Assembly: GCA_964649385.1 (NCBI GenBank)
Contig: CAZYRA010000009.1
Coordinates: 1-25,012 of the forward strand
Direction of reading: 5' to 3'
Origin: UBA5760 sp964649385
GTDB lineage: Bacteria > Chloroflexota > Dehalococcoidia > Dehalococcoidales > UBA5760
DNA: 25,012 nt
Numbering within the stretch: position 1 is the first letter of the stretch; every line of letters begins with the position of its first letter. This document shows, piece after piece, positions 6,668-15,781 of the stretch. A model generated the notes under the pieces. That model did not search any database and had not been told where the DNA came from. It saw nothing but the letters and a program-made list of their open reading frames with translations. A program made the translations under genes and the position numbers.

Positions 6668-8651
6668 ATGAACTTTGGCTTAAGTCGTAACCTAATAATA
6701 TTTATAGTTATGCTGGGCGTTGCTATAGCTCTCTTTTCTTTTTTACCGATGACAAATGATAAACCGGAGGAAATTAGCACAGAGGAAGCGATTGTCATGT
6801 CCCAGAACGGCGAGATCGGGAAGATTGTCGTAGATGGTGAATCATTACTGATTACCAGCACCAGCGGCACGGAGCTAAAAGCAGTAATTGGGATGCTGAG
6901 CCTGGTTGACCTCAGGGAGCTGGGGCTTAACCTCGAGGGAGTAGACTGGGAAGTAGCTCCGTCAGGCATTAACTGGGGCAGTATGGCGCTAAACTTCCTC
7001 CCCCTTATCGTCTTCGGTGGTCTGCTGTTCTTCCTGTTTCGCCGGGCGCAGGGGGCCAATAGCCAGGCAATGAGCTTCGGCCGCAGCCGTGCCCGACTGG
7101 CCGCCACCAACACCCCGACAGTAACCTTTGATGATGTCGCCGGGGCAGAGGAAGCGAAACAGGAGGTGAGCGAGGTTGTCGATTTTCTCAAGTCGCGCGA
7201 GAAGTTTCAGAAACTGGGCGCCCGTATCCCGAGAGGATTATTGCTGATAGGGCCGCCGGGTACCGGAAAAACACTGCTGGCAAGGGCAATCGCCGGTGAG
7301 GCCGGAGTGCCCTTTTACTCAATCAGCGGCAGCGAGTTCGTGGAGATGTTTGTTGGTGTTGGCGCCTCCAGGGTGCGCGACCTCTTTGAGCAGGCGAAAC
7401 GCAATACCCCCTGCATTATCTTCATTGATGAAATCGATGCCGTAGGCCGTCACCGTGGCGCCGGACTGGGCGGCGGTCATGACGAGAGGGAACAAACACT
7501 TAACCAGATTCTGACCGAGATGGACGGTTTTGATACCAATACCAATGTGATCATTCTCGCCGCCACCAACCGTCCGGATATACTCGACCCGGCCCTGCTG
7601 CGTCCGGGGCGCTTCGACCGCCGGGTAATCCTGGATCGACCTGATATCAACGGGCGAACCGCCATCTTAAAGGTCCATACCAATGGCAAACCACTGGCGG
7701 AAACGGTTAGTCTCGAAGTACTGGGGAAACAGACCGCTGGCTTCAGCGGCGCCGACATCGCCAATCTGATCAATGAGTCGGCTATCCTGGCGGTTCGACG
7801 GGGCAAGAACACCATTGGAATGCAGGAGCTTGAGGAATCCATCGACCGGGTAATCGCCGGTCCGGAGAGAAGGAGCCGTAGAATAAGCCCCAAGGAAAAA
7901 GAAATCACCGCCTACCATGAGGCCGGACACGCCTTCGTCGCCAAAATGCTGCCCAACGCTGACCCGGTGCATAAAATCTCGATAGTAGCACGCGGTATGT
8001 CGCTCGGTCACACCCGACAATTGCCTGCGGAAGACCGCTACCTGATGACACGCTCTCAATTTAATGATATGTTAGCCACTCTTCTTGCCGGTCATATCGC
8101 AGAGAAGCTAATCTTCGATGAAATGACCACCGGTGCTTACGACGATATTGAGCGCGCTACGATAATTGCCCGTAAGATGGTTACCGATTATGGAATGAGT
8201 GATAAACTGGGCCCGCGGACCTTCGGGCGCAAGGAGGAACCAATCTTTCTTGGCCGTGAAATTGCTGAACAGAGGAACTACAGTGAGAAGATAGCCGAGG
8301 AGATTGATGATGAGGTCCATCAAATTATCGAGCATGCCTATGAGGTAGCCAGGAAGATTATGATCAAAAATAAGCCAAGATTAATAAAGGTTGCCGAAGA
8401 GCTCATCACTAAGGAGACCCTGGAGGGTGAAGCGCTTGAGGCGTTACTCAACGATACCGTCAGCACACCGGCAAGAAAGGCAAAGGCAGAAGCCGCCCCT
8501 ACACCGGNNNNNNNNNNNNNNNNNNNNNNNNNNNNNNNNNNNNNNNNNNNNNNNNNNNNNNNNNNNNNNNNNNNNNNNNNNNNNNNNNNNNNNNNNNNNN
8601 NNNNNNNCCCTCGATACCCTGCCTAAAACAGCCCCGGCTACGCTTGATTAG
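6668..8651 (+). CDS. ftsH: ATP-dependent zinc metalloprotease FtsH (C-terminal tail interrupted by assembly gap)
   Basis: FtsH is a membrane-anchored AAA+ protease that degrades damaged membrane and short-lived regulatory proteins. Domains in order are TM1 (about residues 8-27), a short extracytoplasmic domain, TM2 (about 108-125), then the AAA module with Walker A GPPGTGKT at 195-202 and Walker B FIDEIDAVG at about 252-260. A second-region-of-homology arginine stretch (RPGRFDRR) and the zinc protease motif HEAGH at 417-421 follow. I start at 6668 because GGCAGGA lies at a proper distance. The in-frame ATG at 6641 is directly abutted by its AAGG. A 100-base N run interrupts an alanine/proline-rich tail. 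After the gap one frame ends in LDTLPKTAPATLD at 8651, which suits such a tail. Another frame stops at 8626. The exact C-terminus cannot be known here. Confidence 0.96.
8508..8607. other. Assembly gap 1 (100 N) within the 3' end of ftsH
   Basis: Exactly 100 N bases, the usual placeholder for a gap of unknown length. The left flank encodes AEAAPTP and the right flank LDTLPKTAPATLD or PRYPA depending on frame, so the break falls in the low-complexity alanine/proline tail of FtsH. I see no shared sequence between the two gap edges. Confidence 0.98.
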
Positions 8652-8735
8652 CAATAGGGGGAGGCTGTCTTAGCATCCCGGGCAAAAGAAGTCCCCGATA
8701 GGAAAGCCCCCCGATAACGAGGAGAGAGTTCCAGC

Positions 8736-9143
8736 ATGGTAGAGATTACAGTAGAGCCTATCTCGCCGGAGGTTATCGTCAACCGGGTTAAAGGCGATAA
8801 GAGTGGTGGTGTCGTTACCTATGTCGGGCTGATTCGGGAAAACTCCCGGGACAAAAAGGTTGCCTCTGTAGAATACTGCGACAGTGACGGGAAGGCGGCA
8901 AGCAGACTGGAGGAGATAGTAAACGAAACGAATCAAAAATGGCAACTAAACGCTATCGCTATCTGCCATAGAACAGGTAGGCTAAAGGTGGGTGATATCA
9001 ACCTGGTGGTAGCAATAGCCAGCGCCCACCGCAAGGAGGGCTTTGCCGCCTGCCAGTACGTTATCGACCGCTTCAAAGAGAAGCTGCCCACCGATAAAAG
9101 GGAGACCTACCTGGACGGCAGCATCTGGACCGAAGGCAAATAA
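8736..9143 (+). CDS. moaE: Molybdopterin synthase catalytic subunit MoaE
   Basis: MoaE forms molybdopterin synthase with MoaD and transfers sulfur onto cyclic pyranopterin monophosphate, making the dithiolene of molybdenum/tungsten cofactor. The 135-residue product has the family signatures GVVTYVGLIREN (25-36), HRTGRLKVGD (78-87), SAHRKEGFAACQYVID (96-111) and TDKRE (119-123), with K121 at the position of the active-site lysine region. The usual PIWK-type sequence is changed to LPTDK, a modest deviation. GAGGAGAG upstream of the ATG is a good ribosome site. No moaD or other cofactor genes are nearby, so it is an isolated pathway gene. It converges tail to tail with the polyprenyl synthase gene, with 16 bases between them and no visible terminator. 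Confidence 0.93.
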   Translation: MVEITVEPISPEVIVNRVKGDKSGGVVTYVGLIRENSRDKKVASVEYCDSDGKAASRLEEIVNETNQKWQLNAIAICHRTGRLKVGDINLVVAIASAHRKEGFAACQYVIDRFKEKLPTDKRETYLDGSIWTEGK

Positions 9144-9159
9144 GAAGGTTATACCGCAG

Positions 9160-10128
9160 CTATTTCTTACGAGTCATCACATAACCGGCCAGCTCTTGCA
9201 AAGAATGGCGACTGGCATTATCAGGCAGCACCTTGAGGTTACGGCAGCTCCGAGCGTGATAGTCCCAGGCGACCTGATAGCACTCCTCAACAAGCGGCGA
9301 GTTGCGAAATAGCTCTATCGCCTGTCTTATATTCTCCTGCCTGTCACCCTCATTTTGAAACAGCCGCCTTACCGGGTTATCATCGGGATAACGCTCAAGA
9401 AGGAGCATCGCCGGCAGGGTAAGTGTCCCCTCCGCCAGATCTGATCCTACTGGCTTGCCCATCTCCACCTCATCGCCGATAAAGTCCAGGATATCATCCA
9501 CAATCTGAAAAGCGATGCCAAGGTTGTAGCCGTATTCCCTTAGCGCCGTAACCAGTTCCTGCGGGGCCTGGCTCAAGATAGCCCCCGACTCGGTAGCCAG
9601 GCAGAGCAGGGAAGCGGTCTTCCCCGAAATCCTCTCTAAATACTGCTGCCTGGTCTGTTCAATCCTGAAAGCATCGAAGGACTGACGCAGCTCTCCGCTG
9701 GCAATAGTCATTATAGTCCGGGCGAAGAGCCTGACTATCGGCAGGCTTTCCGTAGCAGCGGCAAGCTCCTCGGCCTTAGCCAGCAGGTAATCACCAAGGA
9801 GTATTGCTTTGTCCTCGCCCCACACCTTATTAATCGTGGCACGGCCGCGGCGCACCGCGGAGTTATCAATGGCATCATCATGGATCAGGGTAGCCGTATG
9901 CAAGACCTCAACAGCGAGCGCCATAGGCAAAAGACGACTGAGGTTATAGCTACAGAACCTGCCCGATAAGAGGACCAGAGCAGGACGGACCCTCTTGCCG
10001 CTAATACCCAGGCTGTGCGCTAACAGTTCAGAGAGCCATGATGGATTATCCTGATAGACTGAGCGCAGTCCGTCCTCTACCTTGACCAGGTCTTCCCGAA
10101 TAGGATCATAGATTGTACCTAACGACAA
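9160..10128 (-). CDS. Long-chain polyprenyl diphosphate synthase
   Basis: This trans-prenyltransferase of 322 residues elongates allylic diphosphates with IPP, probably for the quinone or lipid-carrier side chain. The first aspartate-rich motif is HDDAIDN (D84, D85, D88), and the second is QIVDDILDFIGDE (D211, D212, D215). GKRVRP near 44-49 binds IPP. The residue five positions before the first motif is alanine (A79), which in this family fits long products (C35-C50), whereas an aromatic residue there stops at C15-C20. The TTG start at 10128 is backed by a strong AGGAGGG site. It lies 48 bases downstream of metG in the same direction, so the two are probably co-transcribed. The exact chain length is not determined. 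Confidence 0.92.
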   Translation of the reverse strand: MSLGTIYDPIREDLVKVEDGLRSVYQDNPSWLSELLAHSLGISGKRVRPALVLLSGRFCSYNLSRLLPMALAVEVLHTATLIHDDAIDNSAVRRGRATINKVWGEDKAILLGDYLLAKAEELAAATESLPIVRLFARTIMTIASGELRQSFDAFRIEQTRQQYLERISGKTASLLCLATESGAILSQAPQELVTALREYGYNLGIAFQIVDDILDFIGDEVEMGKPVGSDLAEGTLTLPAMLLLERYPDDNPVRRLFQNEGDRQENIRQAIELFRNSPLVEECYQVAWDYHARSCRNLKVLPDNASRHSLQELAGYVMTRKK

Positions 10129-10176
10129 TAATCCCTCCTACGATATAGGCTCCTTCCCAATCAGATAATCCTTGCG

Positions 10177-11919
10177 CTACTCGCTAGAGCTCTGCCGCAA
10201 ACGGTCACTCTCCTCTTCCGCCAGTTCTTCATCCAGCTTAGAGAACAGCGGCTCGGGTGGAAGCAGCTTCTGGCCCGGTGTGGGAGAATGTAGCCGCCAG
10301 CCGTCGTCCTCGACACTGCCAGCAAAACCGAGATACTCGTGCAGCTTTTGGGAGCTGAAGGGCAGGAAGGGGTACAGTAACTTCCTCAGGTGGGAAATTA
10401 CACAAAGAGCTATATACAGAGAGTCGGCGGCGGCCTGCCTGTCCTCTTTGATTACCTTCCAAGGAGATTTCATATCCAGGTAGCGGTTGGCATCTTGTGC
10501 TAAGGACATAGCCCGCATTATTGCCTGTCTAAACTGGCACTTGGACAGGAGCAAATCCATGCTCCTAAAAGCCTCTTTGGCATCTTCAATCATATCAATA
10601 CTATGATTGTCCATATCTGGACAAATGGTACCAATGTCATTGCCTTCATCGAGGTCGTCGAGAAACATACTAAAGTCATCATACCTACTGTGCTTAGGCA
10701 CACAGCCATCGAATCGACGATAGGTAAAGGTGAGTACCCGGTGTACCAGGTTGCCGTAGGTTGCCACCAGTTCATCATTGTTGCGCCGGATGAACTCGCC
10801 CCAGGAGAAATCGGTATCGCTGGTCTCCGGCATACTGATAGATAACAGGTAGCGCAGCGGGTCGGGGTCATAGCGCGACAGGTAGTCAGGCAGCCATACC
10901 GCCCAGTTACGGCTGGTAGAGAGCTTTCTTCCCTCGATAGTTAAGAACTCATTAGCCGGTACATCGTAGGGTAAATTCAGGTTGCCATAGCCCATCAGCA
11001 TCGCTGGCCAGATAACGGTGTGGAAAATGATATTGTCCTTGCCGATGAAGTAGTAGCCCTTAGCCTTATCACCCTGCCAGAAATCTTGCCACCTCTCTTC
11101 GTCACCGCTCGACTTGGCCCACTCCTTCGTTGCCGAAAGGTACCCGATGACCGCTTCGAACCAGACATAGATACGCTTGCCTTCAAATCCCGGTAGCGGC
11201 AGGGGCACTCCCCAGCCAATATCACGGGTAATCGCCCTATCGTGAAGCCCGCCTTCCAGGTAGCTTATGGTAAAGTTGCGGACATTCTGCCGCCAGGAGT
11301 CCTTCTTTTTCACCCATTCCAGGAGCCTGTCTTGGAAGGCAGAGAGTTTAAGGAAGAAATGCTCCGAATCCCTAAACTCGGGAGCTTCGTCGCAGAAGGA
11401 ACACTGTGGTTGAATAAGCTCGGCGGCATTCAAGGGTTTGCCGCAATCGTCACACTGGTCACCGCGGGCCTTTTCCGACCGGCAATAGGGACAGGTACCC
11501 CCGATATAACGGTCGGTCAGGAAGCGCTGACACTGGGGGCAAAAGGGTTGAGAAACGATACCCCGGTAGATATACCCCTTCTCAAGCAGCGAGAGAAAGA
11601 CTTTCTGCACCACCCGGGTGTGGTTCGCTGTACCGGTCGAAGTAAACAGGTCAAACGAAATACCCAGCTTCTGCCACGATTCGAGAAACTCCTGGTGGTA
11701 CCGGGCGGCAATAGCCCCCGGTTCTACACCTTCTCGCTCCGCCCTGAGGGTTATTGGCGTGCCGTGCTGGTCTGACCCTGATACCATTAAGACCTGGTTA
11801 CCTTTCATGCGGTGGTAGCGGGCAAATATATCCGGAGGCAGATAGGCCCCGGCAATCTGACCGAGGTGTAAAGAACCGTTGGCATAGGGCCAGGCAACCC
11901 CGATAAAAATTTTACTCAC
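10177..11919 (-). CDS. metG: Methionyl-tRNA synthetase
   Basis: This class I synthetase of 580 residues charges tRNA-Met. The HIGH-type motif is HLGQ at 18-21 within AWPYANGSLHLGQ, and the KMSKS-type motif is KLSTS at 332-336. The zinc insert carries four CXXC knuckles (C127/C130, C143/C146, C156/C159, C173/C176), so this is the two-zinc form. An anticodon-binding helical domain occupies the C-terminal third. There is no C-terminal EMAPII-like tRNA-binding domain, which many longer bacterial MetRS carry. The start is GTG at 11919 with AGGGGG upstream. An acidic, serine-rich C-terminus follows the last domain. The gene lies upstream of the polyprenyl synthase gene and 87 bases after the small zinc-ribbon gene. 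Confidence 0.97.
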   Translation of the reverse strand: MSKIFIGVAWPYANGSLHLGQIAGAYLPPDIFARYHRMKGNQVLMVSGSDQHGTPITLRAEREGVEPGAIAARYHQEFLESWQKLGISFDLFTSTGTANHTRVVQKVFLSLLEKGYIYRGIVSQPFCPQCQRFLTDRYIGGTCPYCRSEKARGDQCDDCGKPLNAAELIQPQCSFCDEAPEFRDSEHFFLKLSAFQDRLLEWVKKKDSWRQNVRNFTISYLEGGLHDRAITRDIGWGVPLPLPGFEGKRIYVWFEAVIGYLSATKEWAKSSGDEERWQDFWQGDKAKGYYFIGKDNIIFHTVIWPAMLMGYGNLNLPYDVPANEFLTIEGRKLSTSRNWAVWLPDYLSRYDPDPLRYLLSISMPETSDTDFSWGEFIRRNNDELVATYGNLVHRVLTFTYRRFDGCVPKHSRYDDFSMFLDDLDEGNDIGTICPDMDNHSIDMIEDAKEAFRSMDLLLSKCQFRQAIMRAMSLAQDANRYLDMKSPWKVIKEDRQAAADSLYIALCVISHLRKLLYPFLPFSSQKLHEYLGFAGSVEDDGWRLHSPTPGQKLLPPEPLFSKLDEELAEEESDRLRQSSSE

Positions 11920-12006
11920 CCCTAGGTCCCCCTACTTAATAAAATGAATATACTGTTATCAGACAGCATAGCTTAATACCAGCCAAAAACTCGCGAGGTT
12001 TACTCC

Positions 12007-12204
12007 TCACTCTGAAAAGAAGGTCAGTACTCGTCCCCCCTTCTCTTCTTTGTAGTGGGCATAGTCTTTGGCCAGGCTGCAGTCCTGACAAAGACGCTTC
12101 ATCCCGCCTTCCTCTTCAAAAACGAAATAGGGACCGGAATGTGGGATAACACGTTGACAATCATCGCACTGGACATTACCTAGAGATATACACCCTCGAC
12201 GCAT
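12007..12204 (-). CDS. Small zinc-ribbon protein, unknown function (65 aa)
   Basis: The 65-residue product has two CXXC knuckles, CDDC at 13-16 and CQDC at 39-42, separated by 22 residues, which looks like a treble-clef or zinc-ribbon module. The rest is charged and soluble. A strong ribosome site (GAGGAGGAG) lies just upstream of the ATG, which argues that it is a real gene despite its size. It sits between rsmI and metG on the same strand, so it is likely part of a translation-related leftward operon. I do not recognise the family. An RNA- or protein-binding role would fit but is speculation. Confidence 0.8.
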   Translation of the reverse strand: MRRGCISLGNVQCDDCQRVIPHSGPYFVFEEEGGMKRLCQDCSLAKDYAHYKEEKGGRVLTFFSE

Positions 12205-12257
12205 TTTATCACTCCTCCTCAGGTTCAGTAATATACTTTTCCTCTGTCCTCAAGACA

Positions 12258-13073
12258 TCAGAGCAGCTTGAGCCAGGCACGATAAAGCTCCCTCCGTGAC
12301 AGGCCCGTTTCCGAAGCTATCCTGGCTATCGCTTCTCTAGCCCTTATCCCGGACTGATGCATACTGCTTAGCTGCTGTTCAATCTCAGCGGTCAACTGCG
12401 GCTTTTCCTTCTCACCCCCGCCGGCAATGACCAGGGTGAATTCCCCCTTTGGCTGGGTGAAGTGTTCTATCGCCCCGGTTATCATGCCCCGGAAGATCTC
12501 TTCATATACCTTGGTTAGTTCACGACAAACGGCTATCCCTCTATCCCCCAGAACGAGCCGAATATCGTTCAGGCTGGCTATCAGCCGGTGAGGTGATTCC
12601 AGGGCGACAATACTGCCGCATTCATCAACCACCGACCTCAGAAGTTTAAGCCGACTGCTCGCCCGACGAGGCAGAAAGCCCAGGTAGACAAACCTCTGTA
12701 CAGGTAGTCCCGAGACAACCAGCGCTGTGATGACCGCCGAAGGTCCGGGAACAGGCACCACCAGGATGCCTTGTTCACTAGCTGCCACAACCAGTTCATA
12801 GCCGGGGTCAGACATCCCCGGCATCCCGGCATCGGAAACAAGAGCTACATCTTCACCGGCGAGGCGGTCCAGAAGGTAACCCAGCTTGGCCTTCTTATTG
12901 TGCTCGTGATAGCTTGTCAGCGGTGTCTTAATGTCATAGGTGACGAGAAGCTGCTTCGTCCGGCGGGTATCTTCAGCCGCAATCAGATTCACCTCCCGCA
13001 GGGTACGCAGAGCACGCAGGGAAATATCCTCAAGGTTACCAATTGGGGTCGCCACCAGGTAAAGAACCGGCAT
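12258..13073 (-). CDS. rsmI: 16S rRNA (cytidine1402-2'-O)-methyltransferase RsmI
   Basis: The 271-residue product belongs to the tetrapyrrole-methylase fold. RsmI adds the 2'-O-methyl group to C1402 in the decoding centre of 16S rRNA, using SAM. The hallmark segments are LVATPIGNLEDIS at 6-18, AAEDTRRT at 32-39, SDAGMPGMSDPG at 80-91 and VPGPSAV soon after, all close to the family consensus. Length is normal. AAGAGG precedes the ATG. A minus-strand TATAAT lies at 13100-13105 within the divergent region shared with guaB3, without a good -35. It is the first gene of the leftward rsmI, zinc-ribbon, metG, polyprenyl synthase array. Confidence 0.96.
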   Translation of the reverse strand: MPVLYLVATPIGNLEDISLRALRTLREVNLIAAEDTRRTKQLLVTYDIKTPLTSYHEHNKKAKLGYLLDRLAGEDVALVSDAGMPGMSDPGYELVVAASEQGILVVPVPGPSAVITALVVSGLPVQRFVYLGFLPRRASSRLKLLRSVVDECGSIVALESPHRLIASLNDIRLVLGDRGIAVCRELTKVYEEIFRGMITGAIEHFTQPKGEFTLVIAGGGEKEKPQLTAEIEQQLSSMHQSGIRAREAIARIASETGLSRRELYRAWLKLL

Positions 13074-13274
13074 TGCCTCTTATCTTCCTCAACTTAGATA
13101 TTATAAACCGATACTTCATCGCCCGTCTATACTGGCTGATAGGGGGTTTCTACCAAATCTGTTATTTCCCCGCAATATCCTTTATAATATACATACTAGG
13201 AGCGAGGGTTCCCCGTCCATGATATAAACTCGGCTACAGGGTAAGTCCGCTGAAGTGTCTGTGGTTAGAGTTCC

Positions 13275-13304
13275 TTGACTTTGAATTATTCTCTTTGATA
13301 TAGT
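13275..13304 (+). promoter_or_regulatory. Sigma-70-type promoter for guaB3
   Basis: TTGACT at 13275-13280 and TATAGT at 13299-13304 are separated by 18 bases. Both hexamers match consensus at five of six positions. The start would fall near 13311, giving a short leader of about 18 bases with the AAAGGA ribosome site. A second possible -10 (TATAAT, 13183-13188) lies further up without a clear -35. If used, it would give a leader of about 130 bases. Confidence 0.65.
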
Positions 13305-13328
13305 TTCTCTTTAAGAAAGGATGGTAAG

Positions 13329-14468
13329 ATGGTTTCTGTTCAGTTTAAGCAGCTACGGCGTGCCTACGGATTCGCTGAAGTAGCGATAGTGCCAGGAGAG
13401 GTAACTATCAACCCCGACCAGGCAGACGTAGATTTCAAGATAGAGGGTTTCACTTTTTCCATTCCCATCATAGCCTCAGCGATGGATGCGGTGACCGATG
13501 TCAATACCGCTACCCTGATGAGCAAGCTCGGTGGTCTGGCCGTTCTCCACTTGGAGGGTGTACAGACGCGTTATGATAACCCGGAGGACAGCCTTTCTGA
13601 AATCGCTCAGACACCCGATGCTGAGGTTACCACTCTACTCCAGAAGATTTACTCTCAACCGATTAAGGAAAAGCTTATCGGCGAACGAATAAGGGAGATT
13701 AAAAAGGCGGGGGGGATATGCGCTGTCTCAGTAACACCGGCTAATGCTAAGTGCTTTGCCCCGATGGTCGCTGAAGCCGGAGCCGATATCCTCGTTGTCC
13801 AGTCTACGGTTACCACCGCTAAGCATATCTCAAAGAGCTATGGTGGGTTGGTCTTTTCCGAGCTTCGCAAAGCTATACCACTGCCCATTGTCGTGGGCAA
13901 CTGCGTCAGCTATAACGCAGCCTTGGAGCTGATGAGAACAGGAATCTCCGGGGTCTTGGTGGGTATCGGGCCGGGTGCTGCCTGCACCACCAGGGAGGTA
14001 CTCGGTATCGGTGTTCCCCAGATAACAGCCACTATGGATTGTGCCGCCGCCAGAGACGAATACCAGCGTGAGTCCGGCCGGTATGTTCCGATAATTACCG
14101 ATGGGGGTTTTCGTAAAGGTGGAGATTTGTGTAAGGCACTGGCAGCCGGAGCCGACGCACTGATGCTGGGTTCTATCCTGGCTCAAGCTGAAGAATCACC
14201 GGGGAGGGGTTATCACTGGGGTATGTCCCACCCACACCCGGCGCTTCCCAGGGGGACCCGGATAAGGGTTGGCACCACCGGTTCACTGGAGCAGATTCTT
14301 TTCGGTCCTACTTCAGTCACCGATGGCAGCCAGAACCTGGTCGGAGCAATCCGCACGGCAATGGGTGTCTGCGGTGCCTTAACTATGCAAGAAATGCACC
14401 AGGCTGAGATGGTAGTGGCGCCGGCGATTACCACTGAAGGGAAGTCCTGGCAGCTAGCGCAGCGTTAG
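13329..14468 (+). CDS. guaB3: GuaB3-family IMP dehydrogenase-like protein
   Basis: At 379 residues, this TIM-barrel protein lacks the two CBS domains of canonical IMP dehydrogenase, as GuaB3 proteins of actinobacteria and cyanobacteria do. The catalytic loop is GIGPGAACTTREVLGIGVP, with the nucleophile at C219. IITDGGFRKGGD (about 255-266) is the phosphate-binding region. ASAMDAVTD at 49-57 matches the substrate-site start of the barrel. IMP dehydrogenase makes XMP from IMP with NAD, the committed step to GMP. Whether GuaB3 does so here is inferred from the intact catalytic cysteine. The GuaB3 label rests on length and the absence of CBS domains. ATG 13329 has AAAGGA upstream, and an ATG eight bases earlier is out of frame. 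treT follows 47 bases later. Confidence 0.9.
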   Translation: MVSVQFKQLRRAYGFAEVAIVPGEVTINPDQADVDFKIEGFTFSIPIIASAMDAVTDVNTATLMSKLGGLAVLHLEGVQTRYDNPEDSLSEIAQTPDAEVTTLLQKIYSQPIKEKLIGERIREIKKAGGICAVSVTPANAKCFAPMVAEAGADILVVQSTVTTAKHISKSYGGLVFSELRKAIPLPIVVGNCVSYNAALELMRTGISGVLVGIGPGAACTTREVLGIGVPQITATMDCAAARDEYQRESGRYVPIITDGGFRKGGDLCKALAAGADALMLGSILAQAEESPGRGYHWGMSHPHPALPRGTRIRVGTTGSLEQILFGPTSVTDGSQNLVGAIRTAMGVCGALTMQEMHQAEMVVAPAITTEGKSWQLAQR

Positions 14469-14515
14469 GGCAGCAAATCCAGTTTGTATCTGCGCAGCAC
14501 ACAGAGGTATTGTAA

Positions 14516-15772
14516 ATGCTAAATAAAGTCTCCTTGGGGATATCTGCTATTGACAGGTATCGTCATTTGTGTCACCAGGAGCTCATCGATGAAGTTGTCA
14601 GTCTGGGGGAAGAGCTAAAGGGGTTGCGCCTGTGCCATATTAATTCAACCCCCTTCGGTGGCGGAGTAGCCGAACTCTTGGTTTCCTTTATTCCGCTGTT
14701 GCGTGGCTTAGGCATTGCCGCCGACTGGCAGGTGATACGCGGCGACCACCGTTTTTTTACCATTACCAAGGGATTGCACAATGCTCTGCAGGGTGCTCCG
14801 TTCGAAGATATTAATAAGGAGAGCATTAAAAGGGCATACCTGGCGAATAATCTGGCCAATGCCCGCGAACTGGACACCGACTATGATGTCTTTATTATCA
14901 ATGACCCTCAGCCAGCTGCCTTGCGCCACTTCCTGCCCGACCATAACGGAGCCAAATGGATATGGCGCTGTCATGTCGATAGCTCACAGCCGGATGATAC
15001 GGTGTGGAACTTCCTGCGCCCCTACGTTGAAGAGCATGATGCTGCTGTCTTTACCACCGAAAAGTTCATCCCGAAAGACCTTCATCTAGCCAAGATTACC
15101 ACTATGGCGCCGTCGATTTGCGCCTTTACCTCGAAGAATATGTTTATCAAGCGAGAACTTTGCCGTGAGCTGGTGGAGAACCTTGGCTTCGACCGCAGCC
15201 GTCCTATCGTTACCCAGGTATCCCGTTTTGACCACTGGAAAGACCCCTTCGGTACCATAGCCGCCTACCGGCTAGCTAAAGAAAAGGTCCCGGGACTGCA
15301 GCTAGCCATGATAGGCAGTTTTGCCCAGGATGACCCTGAGTCCGGGGATATGTACGCTGCCATCAACACCGAAGCCAATAAAGATGATGATATGCTTATC
15401 TATTCTAACCTGACCGGGATGGGTAATATGGAGGTCAACGCCTTTCAGCGGGCCAGTGACGTTATCGTTCAGAAATCAATCAGGGAGGGGTTCGGGCTGG
15501 TAGTAGCCGAGGCGTTATGGAAAGAAACGCCGGTAGTAGCCGGTAATACCGGCGGCATACCCCTGCAGATGACCGGTGGACTTAGCGACTACCTGGTGAA
15601 TAGTGTTGAGGAATGCGCTGAGAAGATGGTCTTCCTTCTGCACAATCCGGAGGTGCGTCGGCAGTTAGGGGCAGAGGGTAAGAGAATCGTTGCGGACAAC
15701 TTCCTGACACCCAGACTGATTAGAGATGAACTCAGATTGATAAAGAGCCTGCTGGATAAGAAACCTTCCTAG
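14516..15772 (+). CDS. treT: TreT-type trehalose glycosyltransferase (GT4 family)
   Basis: The 418-residue product is a GT-B fold glycosyltransferase. TreT joins nucleotide-activated glucose and free glucose to give trehalose, a compatible solute. Recognisable features are HINSTPFGGGVAELL at 41-55, the glycine-rich acceptor loop; NDPQPAALRHFLPD at 129-142; WIWRCHVDSS at 148-157; and the donor-site EX7E pair at E324 and E332 in SIREGFGLVVAEAL, with K320 nearby. These match TreT proteins of Thermotoga and Thermococcales. AGAGG sits eight bases ahead of the ATG. It follows guaB3 by 47 bases without a terminator, so the two may share the upstream promoter. A related GT4 with other specificity is the main alternative. 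Confidence 0.88.
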   Translation: MLNKVSLGISAIDRYRHLCHQELIDEVVSLGEELKGLRLCHINSTPFGGGVAELLVSFIPLLRGLGIAADWQVIRGDHRFFTITKGLHNALQGAPFEDINKESIKRAYLANNLANARELDTDYDVFIINDPQPAALRHFLPDHNGAKWIWRCHVDSSQPDDTVWNFLRPYVEEHDAAVFTTEKFIPKDLHLAKITTMAPSICAFTSKNMFIKRELCRELVENLGFDRSRPIVTQVSRFDHWKDPFGTIAAYRLAKEKVPGLQLAMIGSFAQDDPESGDMYAAINTEANKDDDMLIYSNLTGMGNMEVNAFQRASDVIVQKSIREGFGLVVAEALWKETPVVAGNTGGIPLQMTGGLSDYLVNSVEECAEKMVFLLHNPEVRRQLGAEGKRIVADNFLTPRLIRDELRLIKSLLDKKPS

Positions 15773-15781
15773 TCCCGGTTA

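Noticed and set aside
11242..11775. 177-codon plus-strand frame opposite metG
   Set aside because: It lies wholly within a clear methionyl-tRNA synthetase gene on the other strand, has no family features, and is a shadow of G+C-rich codons.
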